This document shows positions 45,778-58,700 of a stretch of 64,000 nt of DNA, piece after piece. The position numbers and the translations under genes were made by a program. Origin of the DNA: Stenogyne calaminthoides (lineage: Eukaryota > Streptophyta > Magnoliopsida > Lamiales > Lamiaceae); the NCBI GenBank assembly GCA_037126765.1, contig JBBCBC010000012.1, forward strand, positions 9,858,001 to 9,922,000, read 5' to 3'. Position 1 is the stretch's first letter, and every line of letters starts with the position of its first letter. Under the pieces are notes generated by a model that saw only the letters and a program-made list of their open reading frames with translations, did no database searches and had not been told where the DNA came from.

Positions 45778-46403
45778 TTTGGATATGAAGAATTTAAGCT
45801 TTAGGGTTTGAAGTTTTCTGGGCAAAGGGAATTTTATTTGTAGAGGATTTGGGAACGAAGGGTTTGATAAAAAATTGGCTTGAATGGCTTATTGGGGAAT
45901 ATATAGCTTCGAGATCATGGGGAATCACGTTGGTTAGGTGAAAAGCAACGGTTGAGATTAATCTCCGATTAATCGGGTATACGAACAGACGATCTCCGAA
46001 AAGTAAGCCGCCAATTTATCCTTATTGGTCAAGAAATGTAACAGAGCATTTAATGATTGTTGACCTTCTTCGGAATTTCAAACGATCCCGCCCAAAAACA
46101 TTCCTTAGGTGTTTTGTATTTATTGCAAATGATTGCTGAGCTTTACTTAAGCAATAAATGAGTTGCATGAGTCATTACTTCTTCAGACAAATTTCTCTCT
46201 ATCAGTCTTACTGAGTACTGACCTTGATAAAATGTCAGTATAATACTGAGTATTGAATGGGTTCAAGATAACACCGAGTCTTGACCTTCAAGAACTGAAG
46301 TTTCTGAGACTCGATTCGATATTTCCATTTTATCCTAAGTTTCTCAGTAGAATTCTGAGAAAACTTCATGCATCTGAAAACCTTCATTTTTTTAGATTTT
46401 ACT
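45778..46403 (-). other. pol-ORF3 intergenic region of E with promoter-like features
   Basis: About 625 bp without a frame. On the minus strand it carries GAGATTAATCTCAACCGTTG, a TATA box (45896-45905) and a pyrimidine/A-rich leader (AACCCTAAAGCTTAAATTC) up to the ORF3 ATG. Confidence 0.5.
45896..45905 (-). promoter_or_regulatory. Candidate internal TATA box for E ORF3
   Basis: CTATATATTC on the minus strand, about 120 bp before the ORF3 ATG, followed by a leader-like sequence. A matching arrangement precedes F's ORF3. Confidence 0.5.
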
Positions 46404-49400
46404 CTATACACCTGGATCTAACATCCCTAATTCAACTGAAAGATCCTGAAATCTTGATTCAGCCAAAGGTTTAGTCAAGATATCGACTCTCTTTATCGGA
46501 TGAATTTTCTCCATCCTTATATCCTTTTTCTCGACATGATCTCTGATGAAGTGATGTCTGATATCCACATGCTTGCATCTGGTGTGCAATACCAGATTTT
46601 GTGAAATAGCAATGGCACTATTATTGTCATAAAATATTGGTACTTCATTGGCTACAACTTTATAATCCCTTAATTGTTGTCTGAGCCAAAGAATCGAGCA
46701 CAAAGACTTCTCTGACCATGTATTCAGCTTCAGTAGTACTTGTTGCTACTGAGGTCTGTTTCTTTGAAAACCAATATATCAGCTTACTTCCTAGAAATTG
46801 ACAAGTTCCTGTAGTGGACTTCTTGTCAATCCTGCAACCTCCATAATCAACATCTGAGTAACCAGTTAATTCAAGGTTATCATCAGCTGGATACCATAAT
46901 CCTCTATTCACTGTGCCTTTAAGATACTTTAGTATCTTTTTGGCATCGTCCATGTGACTAGCCTTAGGATTAGCTTGGTATCTTGCACATATCCCAACAG
47001 CAAATGTTATATCCGGCCTACTTGCTGTGAGATAGAGCAATGATCCAATGATTCCTCTATAATCAGTATGACTCACCGATTTGCCTTCGAATCGGGATCC
47101 ATCTTGTAGTTAGTATTCATAGGAATCCTAATCGCATTGCAATCTGCATACACCATATTTGGCAATCAGATCTCTGGTGTACTTTACCTGGTTGATGAAT
47201 ATTCCTTCCTTTGATTGTTTCACTTGAAGACCTAGAAAGAAATTCATCTCTCCCATCATTGACATCTCAAACTTGCCTTTCATCAGTGTTAAAAACTTTT
47301 CACACAGCTGATGGTTTGGAGATCCAAAAATGATGTCATCAACATATATCTCGAACCCATGAGATATCTTCCCCATCTTCTATCCCGAGCGAGTTCTATC
47401 AACAAATTTGACAAAACCATGGTCAAGAAGAAACCGAGAAAGAGTATCATACCATGCTCGGGGTGCTTGCTTAAGACCATAAAAAGCTTTTTCCGAGCAC
47501 AGAAACTTGGTCATTCTATTTGAAACCGGGAGGTTGTTCCACATAAACCTCTTCTTTAAGCACACCGCTTAAAATGCACTTTTCACATCCATTTGATAGA
47601 CTGTGAACTTCATGTGGGCAGCATATGCAAGAAACAATCTGATGACTTCTAGTCTTGCAACAGGTGCAAAGGTTTCATCATAATCCAAGCCTTCTTCTTG
47701 GGAATAACCTTGTGCAACTAAATTTTGCCTTGTTTCTTACAATGTTGTTGTTTTCATCTCTTTTATTCTTGAAAACCCACTTGGTTCCAATGACATTGTG
47801 CCTTTTCAGTCTATCTACTAGCTCCCATACTTCATTCCTTGAGAATTGATTCAAATTTCATCTTGCATAGCAAGAATCCAATGAGAATCTTGTAAAGCTT
47901 CACCAATCTCAAAGAGGTTATTTTTTCGATAGGAAGCGGCAGAATAGTGCACTCTCACCATGGAACCTTCTTATTTTAACACCTTCGGTTAGATCACCCA
48001 CAATCGACTTGTAGGATGACTATCTAACCATTTCCTTCTCGATGTTCCCCCCAAGATAGTATCCTCAACATTTGAAATGTTAGGTTCGATTAATTCAATA
48101 AACTTCGAGGAACAACGAGAAAAGGAGAAAGGGAATCATCTTCCTCGGGGAAATTCCATTCGAAACATTCTCGAGAGACATTTGTTCCCTTTTGGTTGAT
48201 AGATTCAGAAATTTGCCTCACCGTGACCACATCTTCATTGGCATCACATACCGAATTCTCGAACGGTGTCTGTTCAGATTGGTCACCTTTGGAGTGTTGG
48301 TTTTCCTGAGTCTCACCATCCTGAGTTCCATCCTGAACTTCTTTATCTGAGTTTGAGTCACTCCAATCATAGGATGTGACTGACTTCTTCTTTTTCGTGT
48401 TCGATGGATGATTTATCTTTTCGCTTTCGGGCTTAATCTGGTGATCCTCTCATGTTCCTGTTTCTTCTGAACACAAGTAGATTCATCAAAAACAACATGA
48501 GGTGTTTCCTCCACAATAAGAGTCCTACAGTTGTAAACTCTGAAAGCTTTACTGACTTTAGAATATCCTAAGAATATTCCTTCATCAGCTTTACTATCAA
48601 ATGTTTTCAACTGATCTTTACCATTATTATGTATGAAACACTTGCAACCAAACACACGAAAGAAAGAGACAAGAGGCTTCCTTTCATTCCAAAGCTCATA
48701 GGGTGTTTTGCCTTGACTCTTGGTCAGCATGGATCTGTTCTGAGAGTAGCATGCAGTGTTGACAGCTTCAGCCCAAAATCTTTTAGGAATATCAGCTTCA
48801 GCTATCATTGTCCTTGCAGCTTCTTTCAGAGTCCTGTTCCTTCTTTCAGCAACACCATTTTGTTCAGCAACACCATTTTGTTAAGGGGTCCTTGCAGCTG
48901 ATGTTTCATGTGAAATTCCATTTGCTGCACAATAATCAGATATGATATGATTTATAAATTCAGTTCCTTTGTCAGATCTGATTTTGACCACACTCAGATT
49001 TTTCTCAATACTGAGCCTTTTCAGTAAATCTGGCAGCTTTATCTGAGTCTCTTTCTTACTGAGTAAGAATATGACCCAAGTATATCTTGAGTAGTCATCA
49101 ACTACTACCAATGTGTATTTTCTGCCATTAGTGCTCACTGGTGTTATATGACCAAAAAGATCCATATGCAGTAACTGAAGTATTCTGTCAGTAGAAACAT
49201 CTACTTTGCTTTTAAATGATGCTCTTATTTGTTTTCCTTTCTGGCACACATCACAAATATGTTCCTTACTGAACACTTCGTTAGGCAACCCTCTTACAAG
49301 AGCTAATCTTCCAAGCTTGTTCAGGGTTTTGAAATTTAGGTGATTCATTCTTTTATGCCATAACCAACTGGTATCTGTGGAACTTTTAGCAACTAAACAT

Positions 49401-50540
49401 GTATCTTTAGGAGTTGAACTCCAATCAGCAAGATACACATTCCCTTTTCTTGTACTAGTCAGTAATACTTTCTGTGTTGTATCATCTTTCACAAAACATA
49501 AGTTCTTAGAGAACTCAACATTAAAACCCTTATCACAGAATTGGCTAACTGAAAGCAAGTTATGCTTCAATCCAGATACATATGAAACACCATGGATATG
49601 AATCGAGTCGATTTCCAAAGTTCCATATCCTTCATCCGTCCTTGAGTTATCTCCAAAAGTGATCTCAATGGGGCCTCTTTGTTCAACATAGTCACTGAGT
49701 ATCTTCTTGAATCTGTCATATGTCTTGAGCATCCACCGTCAAGATACCATACATCAAGGGCCTTTTCATCTCCGCTCATCAGTCTCTATGTGATCTTTAA
49801 TCAGCTTAGTGCCCTTGTTTTCCTCCTGAAAAACAGATCAATTTTTAGGTACCCAATTTGTGTAGGGTCCTACAAGGTTAGATGTACCTTTCGGAATCCA
49901 AATTTGCCTGACAACTCTAATCACTTTAGAGTGGCTAATTTGTCTTCCATAAAAATCAACATACACATCTACTACTCTGGGTGCCTTAGCAGTTTTCTGT
50001 GTATGTGTGCTAGCTTTAGCATGAACATGGGCTTTTGAATTTTTCTTTGGTTCAGGCCTTCTGTTCATTTGCTTTGGCTTCTGTCTGGTGGCCTAAATCT
50101 TTGATGACTCGGGTTCGGATAACCTTTACCCTTAGGCAAGTGGGGTTCGGGTTATGCATCTTTGAAATCTGGTCTTCGAGATCTTGAGGACTTGGTCTCT
50201 TGATTGAGAATGTCTCTGCTGAGTGTTTCTCATCCGAGGATTCCTCTGATGGTTCAATGTGGAGCCTTTCGGGTTTGCATTCTTAGCCCGAGGCTTTGAA
50301 GTACTTACTGAAACTTTCCAATCGAAAGTGCTCGGGTTTTCTAGCCTTCACCTGAGGTTTGGGCTTTCCTACCTGATCATTCAGTTTTACTGAGACCATA
50401 TGTCCTTTTCCCTTGTCTACAACCTTGGGCATTACTTCAGTTTGAAGTGTAGGTGCCACTAGTTTTACAAAGATTGTCTTCTTGCTACTTGATGCAGCAT
50501 TTAGATGACCTTGTGAGGTTCCCCCTGGAATATATCCCAA
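46404..50540 (-). pseudogene. Element E pol, broken
   Basis: Protease site WYLDGGCSRHMT (about 49720-49755; DGG instead of D-S/T-G). GAG-pre-integrase WLWHKRMNHLNFKTLNK with CDVCQKGK, then integrase core LLHMDLFGHI, VVVDDYSRYTW and IRSDKGTEF (48881-49732, open for 283 codons). Integrase end RFWAEAVNTACYSQNR and GCKCFIHNNGKDQLKTF (48413-48808). RT in pieces with APRAWYDTLSRFL and the catalytic IYVDDIIFGSPN (47128-47376). RNase H with DYGGCRIDKKSTTGTC, CKHVDIRHHFIRDHVEKKD and the end ELGMLDPGV (stop at 46404). Frameshifts separate the blocks. Confidence 0.85.
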
Positions 50541-50931
50541 TCCAGTTTTATAGTGGCGGATCTCTGGTAACTCTAAATTTCATCTATTACATTAGATGCA
50601 TTATTCAATAGAGTTAACTTCTTCTCGTACTATCCTCACATTTGTAGAGTTTCATGCTTCTCGAGAGGTCATTGAACTTAGTTATGATTAGTTTGAATCT
50701 CTTCAAATGGATTTCTCTAGCTTTTCACTTAGGGTCATTATCAACTTCTCTTTCTCTCGAGAGTTGTACTTTCGTAAACATCCAGTTCATCAGTAGCTCC
50801 CATTAATTGAGAAGTGATTTCAGTATTGCTAGAGTCTTTCCATTTTAGATCTTTAGCTTTCAGTTCCTTATTTTGCTCTTGAGTTCTATTTAGCAGTTCT
50901 TGTAAAAACAAAGATAGTCCTTCATCGATTC

Positions 50932-52229
50932 TTAAAAGAATCCATCGGTCAAAATGACGCTTTTTCGGTGGAACTTGAAAACTCTTGTGCTAGTGTGTAG
51001 GAGCAACAACAGAAAAGAAGAGTTTACCTCCTCAATGGCCATCAAACAAATGTCATCACTTTCACTGTCTGAGAATATTTCATCTGAAGAGCTAGATCCC
51101 TCCTCAGAGTGTTCTTCTTCTCCAACCATGGCCTTTTTGCTAGAGAACTTCTTGTCTCTTTTAGCTTGCCTTTCTCTTCTCTCCTTAGCACTCAAATCTG
51201 GACAATCATACTGGAAGTGACCTTTCTTTTGGCAATTATAGCATCTGTTGGTATCATCATCCTGATCACTTTCTTCTTTGGACTTGGAGTCCTTCCTCTT
51301 GGATGAAGATCCCTCAGCTTTCAGGTCCTTCTTCTTCTCAGTTGATCTGTCCTCAGGTTTCTTCTGGTACCTGTGGTTCCTGTAATAGCTTTTGTATTTT
51401 CCAAATCTACTATTAAGTCTTTCAAACCTCCTTGCCATCAGTGCTAGCTTTTCCTCAAGCTCATCCTGATTTTTGGCATGGGGGTTCTCAGACTCTCTAG
51501 TTTTACAAGTTTTATCTTTGGCTTTTAAAGCCACATTTTTACTAGATGATGAATCATCTTTCTTTCGACCTTTTTTTGGATTATCAATTACAAATTCATA
51601 AGCCTTCAAATTCGAAAGACTTGTTGGTATGGCATTGAATTAATGTTCTTGGTGTTTTCAATCACCACTGCATGAATATCCCATTTCTTAGAAAGACCTC
51701 TAAGAATTTTCAATGCAACTTCTCTTTGTGGATATTTCTTTCCAAGTGCATTTAGATCATTCATGATGCTAGTGAATCTGACTTCCAATTTGTCTATTGA
51801 TTCACCATCATCCATTTCAAAACTATCAAACTTTCCAATTGCCACTGAAAGTTTGTTTTATTTTATATGATCTGTGCCTTGGCACATTACAACTAGTGTA
51901 TCCCAAATCTCTTTAGCAGTATTACAGTGAGAGATCATTCCCATCACACCATCATCAATTGTACTGTATAGTGTGTCTTTAACAATGTAGTCTAGATTGA
52001 CTAACTTTCTCTCCTCAGGAGTCAGTTGGTCATCAGACTTAGGAAATTCTGCTCTAGGATCAATTCTCTCATCTTCTGTTCCTCTGGGATTCACCACAGT
52101 AAATTGGAATGGTCCTTGAGAGACCACTCTCTACAAACGCTCATGTTTGGAATACAGGTGAGCCTGCATTCTCAGTCTCCATAAATCATAGTTCTCCACT
52201 GAGAACATGGGAAGTTTTTTAGAAGACAT
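50932..52229 (-). pseudogene. Element E gag, broken
   Basis: Start ATG 52229 (MSSKKLPMFSVENYDLWRLR). UBN2-type gag: AKEIWDTLVVMCQGT, SIMNDLNALGKKYPQREVAL and ILRGLSKKWDIHAVVIE. In-frame stops lie near 52132 and 51855 and a frameshift near 51610. Then a charged segment and an intact CCHC zinc knuckle, CYNCQKKGHFQYDC (about 51202-51243), for RNA packaging. The tail is Ser/Asp/Glu-rich. Confidence 0.85.
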
Positions 52230-52343
52230 TTTTATCTGAGCTTTTGAAAAATTCAAAGAAATAAGATCGATTCGGATAGACCACAAGTATTTTTTAGCAA
52301 ATAAAACTTTGGTCAACAAAGCAGGTGGTCAAGTTGAACCACT

Positions 52344-52355
52344 GCTCTGATACCA
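52344..52355 (-). promoter_or_regulatory. Element E primer binding site
   Basis: TGGTATCAGAGC on the minus strand, an exact initiator Met-tRNA complement, two bases from the LTR. Confidence 0.9.
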
Positions 52356-52357
52356 CT

Positions 52358-54342
52358 TGTTGGTCCCGGTGCAAACGAGTCTTACACGTGTATGGGGGGG
52401 AATACACGTGTTTAGTGTTTTTAAAACTTTTTCTTACTGAGGTCAGCTTAGGTCAGATAATCCTGAAGATTTGGTCCTGAGAAGCACAGATCGCTCTGAG
52501 TCAAAGTCTCATCGAGATGTGATCATGAGCCGCTTTCGAAACCCCGAGATAATCCCAACCGAGTCCTGAGTGTCGAGAGATCCCGAGTTGCTTGGATCGA
52601 TAACTAACTTCTCAACCCTCGGAAGAGTAAGTTCGGTTTGGTAACTATCTGTTCTAGCTACTCGACGTCTTGAATGGTTGGCCCTTTAGTTTATACTGTT
52701 TTTAAAGCTTTCTTTGAAAACCTTCCTTAAGTGGAATATTGATTGGTTGTGATTCAATTACATGCAACTTCCAAAGGATTGATTCCAACCGAAATGTCGG
52801 TGAAAATATGCTTTCAAACTCGGTGATGCAACAATTTAAGCACGATAAGGAAAGCAATAAACAACACAACAATTATAGTGGTTCGAGACTCCAAGCTCCT
52901 ACGTCCACTCTCTCTGATCCTCAAAGAAATTCACTAATCACTTCTGAGCTTTCTGACTACCTCGCGTAGTTTACTTACTCAACTCGGCCCTGAGCTTTCT
53001 GACTACTCCACGTAGTTTACTTACTCAACCCGACCTTGAGCTTTCTGACTACCTCCGTAGTTGACTTACTCAAACACAAACAAGCTTTCGGACTACCTTT
53101 GTAGCTTACTAACTTCTCCTCTAGAGTTTTTACGACTACTCAGCGTGGTTTACTAACTCTTTACAACTCTTCTCACCAACAAACACATTCCAACTACCTT
53201 CTCAAGGGTTTGGGGTTTCTCGGTTGGTTTCCAACTAGGATGAGATATCCTTTACAATGAAGTACAATGCAAAGGGTTAGGATATCTCGACTAAGCTTTG
53301 GATATGTCTATCAAGCTAGGCTTAGTTTAGTGAGCTCTCTTCAATATAAAAGCACTTGGGAAATTCTAAGTTTTTCGAGTGCTTCAACTTCTTGATAATA
53401 AGTTTGAGCTCTTGAGTTAGCGTATAAAATTTCCCCTAACCTTACAATGTAGAGGGCCACCCGAGATTTATAGGCATACACCAAGGTCACTCTTGAAAAC
53501 TATCCGTTGGAGAGATAGCTTCGTGAGTTTCCTCTTATGGTGTGTGAGGAACGGCTATATTTAGGGTTTGAAACTCCTTAACACGTTTTAGGCAATAGCC
53601 TTTCATGTAGCCGGTCTTCACTTTTTGCAGTCTAGAACTTTTGTACATCTGACATCTTTTTTCAAAGAACTTTTCATCATTTTGTCCTTTGTCGATGGGT
53701 GCAGTGTTGTCTTCCTCTTTTTGACTTTTGTCTCCAGTTAAAGGTAGACACCTTCAACGGCTCTTTTGGTTACAAACTCTGAGTTGATATAACCTTAACA
53801 ACACTTCTGACTTAGTTCCTTTTGTCTGCATTTGAATGTCTTGGCAATATCTATCTTTCTAAGGAATCGCGTTTTTCTCAGTATTGCATCCTTCAGATAG
53901 ATACTTTCAGTTTCTCGGAACATTCAGGTTTATACTGAGCATTCATAGAGTCTTGATAATTCTTGTGCCTTGATCTTCTTGATCTTGAACATTCTTGATC
54001 TTGTGTTTATCTTGAGTCTTGATCTTGATTCTCGAGATATCTCACTAAATCTTCATCTCTCTTGAAACATACTTAGTCTTGAGTTCTCGGTTTAAATCTT
54101 AGTCTTGATTCTCGAACCCTTGATTCTTGATCTATATCTTGAAACTTCAGGTTTCTTGAAACATATCTTGAGTTCTTGAGTCTTGAGAACCTATCTTGAT
54201 CTATACATTTTGCGATAACATCCTGAATACTCTAAAACTGAATCCTGACTCAACTATCAAGATCATTCTGAACATGTCATACTCAGGGGTTTTGGGATCT
54301 TAATCAAAATCATATATTTTTTATTAAATTCATCTCCCAACA
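52358..54342 (-). repeat. Element E: 5' LTR
   Basis: 1,985 bp, TGTTGGTCCCGGTGCAAACG to CATCTCCCAACA. It is collinear with the 3' LTR apart from the repeat-tract length difference and many CAG/CTG-versus-CG differences. Confidence 0.9.
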
Positions 54343-55518
54343 CAGGCTAACTCACTTTTCTACTTTGAGTTTTTTGTCTGACTCACTGCATCTTACTAAC
54401 TCAACACACACAAGTTTTCAGACTACCACAAGTATCTTACTAACTTCTTATCTAGAGTTTTCTGGCTGACTAACCTGCAAGCAACTTACTCACTCTTTAC
54501 AACTCTGACTCACCAACAAAACACATACTCAAACTACCTTATCAATGGGTTTGGGTTTGGGTTGGTTTCCAACTAGGGTGAGATATCCTTTACAATAAGA
54601 ACAACAACAAAGGCTAAGATATCTCTACTAAGCTTTGGATATTTCTATCAAAACTAGGCTTAGTGAATGAGCTCTCTCTAAAATGTGAAACACTTGGGAA
54701 ATTCTAGGGTTTTTGAGTGCTTCAATTTGCAAGAATACGAACGAGCTCTTGAGTTGCTTGAAATTTCCCATAACCTTTTAATGGTGAAGGTCACTGGTAT
54801 TTATAGGCAACTTCTCCAAAGGTTAATCTTGAAAAAACTATCCGTTGGAAGAGATAGCATCAAAGGTTTTCTCTTCTGGTTATTGATGAACGACTATTTT
54901 AGGGTTTGAACACTCCCTTGCATGTTTTAGGAAATATGCAGCCATGTAGCCAATCACCAATATCTATGAACTGGGAGATATCAGACCTGACATTCCTCAG
55001 TGAGATGTCACTTTCAGTGTCAGTAAAGTACAGTGATGTTGCCTCCTCATTGGTTGAAATCTTTGTTTGAGCAGAGACAAACAAACGACTCTTTGCCCTT
55101 GATATGATATGTTCCTTAATGTCCACAAATGTCTAACATTCTGTTTGTTTGTACTAGGAATGAACATAACACTATTTCATAAAAATAGCTTGTTCAGGAT
55201 CCTTTTGATCAAGACAAAAAACAAATCTTGGGATCTTCGGATCTTCAGGATTCTCCTGATTCTTCAGAGTCTTCAGGATCTTCTGATTTGGCTCATCTGA
55301 TCAGTTCTTCTGATATGTATTTCTGATCAGGTCTTCTGGGTCTTCAGTAACTATAATCCTGATTTATATCTACTGACTATACATGGTGCAGATAATCCTG
55401 ATCCCTAGCATCTATTGAAACCTGATCTTGATTCTATTCTATCAAGATGTCCTGATACATGTCATACTCAGGGTTTTTAAGATCTAATCAAAATCTTTAT
55501 TAAATTCATCTCCCAACA
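54343..55518 (-). repeat. Element F 3' LTR, right part
   Basis: Continues the LTR broken at 39733: GGCTAACTCACTTTTC follows from GCTTTTCAG. It ends CATCTCCCAACA and contains the TATA box at 54797-54806. Confidence 0.85.
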
Positions 55519-55532
55519 ATTTCCCCCTTTTT
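55519..55532 (-). promoter_or_regulatory. Element F polypurine tract
   Basis: AAAAAGGGGGAAAT with GGCATCATC before it on the minus strand, identical to E. Confidence 0.85.
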
Positions 55533-55780
55533 GATGATGCCAAAACCATCTTGTTACAAATATGCGAACACAATAAAAATAAACCTATCATCTAATCAGG
55601 TTTCAATTTCTATACAAGATAAGGGTTATAAAGGTAACCATCAACCATGAATCAGTAAGATAATGTGATATTATCTTTTAAAAAAAATCATCAGTAGAGT
55701 TTTCATTAATCAGAAAGTTTAAGTACAAGATACAAAGTTGATCCCACTTTACTGAAAATCAAAAGAAATGAAAAGATACA
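55533..55780 (-). other. 3' non-coding segment of F
   Basis: AT-rich sequence between ORF3 stop and polypurine tract. No gene is seen. Confidence 0.5.
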
Positions 55781-58700
55781 TCATTCTTCATCAGATTCAA
55801 TCTCATCAGCTGGAGAGTCGAGGTTGAACATTCCATAGTATCTTTTCTTCACCTTCTCTCTCTCCTGAATGGTCCTTGCATCATTTCCTGTCAGCTCCAA
55901 ATAATTGGATTGATCCACAAAGTCTGCATGAATGAAGTCGAAGTTGATCATCCCATTCTTGAACTTGGGTGGAGGGTACTTCATCTGTCCTAGAGCTTTT
56001 AACTGATATCCCAGTGTGTCAAACAGAATGAACCATTTCTGACACATATCAGTGAAATTCCTTAGAAGATATGCAATAAATGTATCATCTCTGTCAACAA
56101 TAGGACGAGGCCAAACTTGCAGCACATCATAATTGAACACAAATTCTCTCTTGGCAAGCTCCCATCTATCATTCATCTCAATAGACATCCACTTATCAGT
56201 ATGGGGCCATTGCCTCTTCATTTGTTTTGTGCCTCTCCTCCTTAGGACAAATCTCTGGAATCCTCCCCTGATCCTCTTTGCATCCTCTCTGGCTTTTCTG
56301 GTCATCTCTGATCCTGACACAGAAACCGCAGCTTTCCTTCTCTTTTCAGCTTCAATCATCTTCACTGAATTATGCCAATCCCAGTTCAGTCTCTTGGAGG
56401 CCACATCATATTCACCAAATCCCTGTTTGAAGAGTTCATCGGTTTCAGATTCTTCACTTCTATGTGCCTCAACCTCAGAGAACTCCCCGGACAATCTCCT
56501 TCTGATTGGCTTATCAACAACAGGAACTGCTTGGGATTTTTCTGTTGGGGAATTAATTGCCCGGATCTATTGGGGATGAATATTTAAATACAAATTTAAT
56601 TCTAACAATTATTACTAGCATGAATTAATCCTATATTAATTCAAATAATAATTCAACAACAAATCATACATATAAACAGTTCACGTAAATCCTACGCATG
56701 CGGAATTACTACGAGTTTACGTGAACTTACCTCTTGGAATGGCAATGGTCTCGTCGATGAAAACACACCAAAAGACCTTCCCAAGTATTCCCTAGTCCTT
56801 GCTCGACAATCCGGTGGAAGGAAGCTCGCGAACAATTAACAAAAGGGAAAATAAAATTTGTTGCACCACCTTTGTGGATTTACTAATTTTTCCAACACAT
56901 GGAATTGTGCTTGGGAATGAAACACTCATCCCCTATTTATAGAGGTGCAGTGGCCGATTTTTTGCATATGGAATAGGGGGAAAAAATATTTTCTTGATCT
57001 CCAAGAAATCTTGAATATATCTCATATATTCTTTTTCTCCATAATTAAAATATTCCATAAAAATCCCACTCACTCTTGTTATGGTGTATTTTCGAAAAAA
57101 AGAGGATAAAGATTCCAAGATTTGGATCTTGAATTTATGAGATATACTTGTATTTCAAGAAATACATATCTTCCATAATATCTTTTCAAGAAAATCAAGA
57201 AAATCTTTCTTTTCCTTCTTTTCCAAAAATTTCAAAATTTTCAATATAAATAACCAAGTGGGAGATTTCTTGAATTTAATGAGATAATCTTGTATTCCAA
57301 GAATACATATCTTCATTCCATAACAAAATTCAAAGAAAATCTTTCTCCACTTTTTATTCATATTTTTCGAAAAATGAGGAAAAATTGCAACAAATATTTA
57401 TTTTATTTTTAAACACCTTTTTCAGTTATTGGACTTTATATTGGGCTACTTGGGGGCCTTTTAGGAGAATTAAGATTGGACCTTCCAATGGACCTTGAAT
57501 TATCAATATTGAGCCACAATATTATTCAAGCCCATAAATATTAATTAATCCCACTACATAATTAATATTGCACTATCCATCTTAACCCATATTACAGTTA
57601 ATATGGCTCCCGGTTATTATTTCCCGTGTTTAAAATTATCTAGCCCATTAATTAATTCAAGCCACTGAAATAGCTTTCCCTTAATTAATATCTTTTATCC
57701 TTGGTAAAGGAACAGTTCAACATTATTATCCATACCGGAAACTAGTTCTACTTGCAAGATTTGGTATGATAAAACTTATGAACCTCCCAAGGCGGCAAAT
57801 CGAACAAGCGTACTTGCACACGATTCTCCGTATTAAATCTTAGCAATCGCATGTGACCAATAAAATTGCCCAAGATATAAAGTATTGAATCTCCTTGATT
57901 CTCTACCCGTGATAAGTCAAAGCAATAGTTACTAACCACACGCAATCCTATTTAAGGGACGAATATTAAGAAATAACTAACCACTGAGGTCTAATTCTTC
58001 CCAATTCAGTTCTGAAGAATTTGTCCTCTTGTAGGTCCTCTTCAGTGCATCAGTTATGCACTAGTGTAAACTCTTGGTCAAGACAAACCAATCTGAGCCT
58101 TACACTTCAACCTTTCACGATGGATTGTTCATTTCCATCTAGGTCGTGAATGGTGTACTTTTAGTTACAAGGAACTGTTAATTTAATCTTCTGTGATCTG
58201 GTATCACTAAATTAACTACAATGTAACACCTACTATTTATTGGACAATTATGCAGTAAATATATGTAACATTCGATGATATTTAAAGCATCAGTGATAAA
58301 AAATTTATTTCAGTAAATAAGTTCGAAATTCAGTCTGATTATACAAACTAAAAGCATACTTTCCAGTATAATCCCAACATTTTCAGGAATAGGATTCAGG
58401 GCACCATGAGCCTCTCCCATCTTGCTTGACTCATGAGCCCTTTGCCTCTTTGCACGTTCCTGAAAGACTTCAGCAGCAGCCTCAGGATTTATAGATATTT
58501 TAGGTTGTTTCCTCTTTCCTTTGGATATAATGACTTCTTCCTGAGTCAGTAATCTTCCTTCAATTGCTGGCAGCTGTGTGAGCATATCATAACTTTCCCC
58601 CTTTTTGGCATCATAGTCAGCCAATATCTGAGAAAGAGTTCTATTCATGTGTAGCTGCTCACGTCCAACTGACCGAAGTTCTGCAGCAATATGTAAATTC

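Larger units (their letters stand above)
39734..54342 (-). mobile_element. Element E: full-length Sirevirus-like retrotransposon, ~14.6 kb
   Basis: Minus-strand order: 5' LTR (54342-52358), exact Met-tRNA primer site, gag (52229-50932), pol (to 46404), a 3.46-kb ORF3 (45777-42318), polypurine tract AAAAAGGGGGAAAT (41840-41853) and 3' LTR (41839 to about 39734). GGCATCATC before the tract is the Sirevirus signature. The left LTR edge is blurred (TCGCTGGTCCAGTAACG replaces TGTTGGTCCCGGTG), so the duplication is uncertain; CAG(TC)GC and CAGGC are candidate flanks. It is nested in F's LTR, so it is younger than F. Confidence 0.88.
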
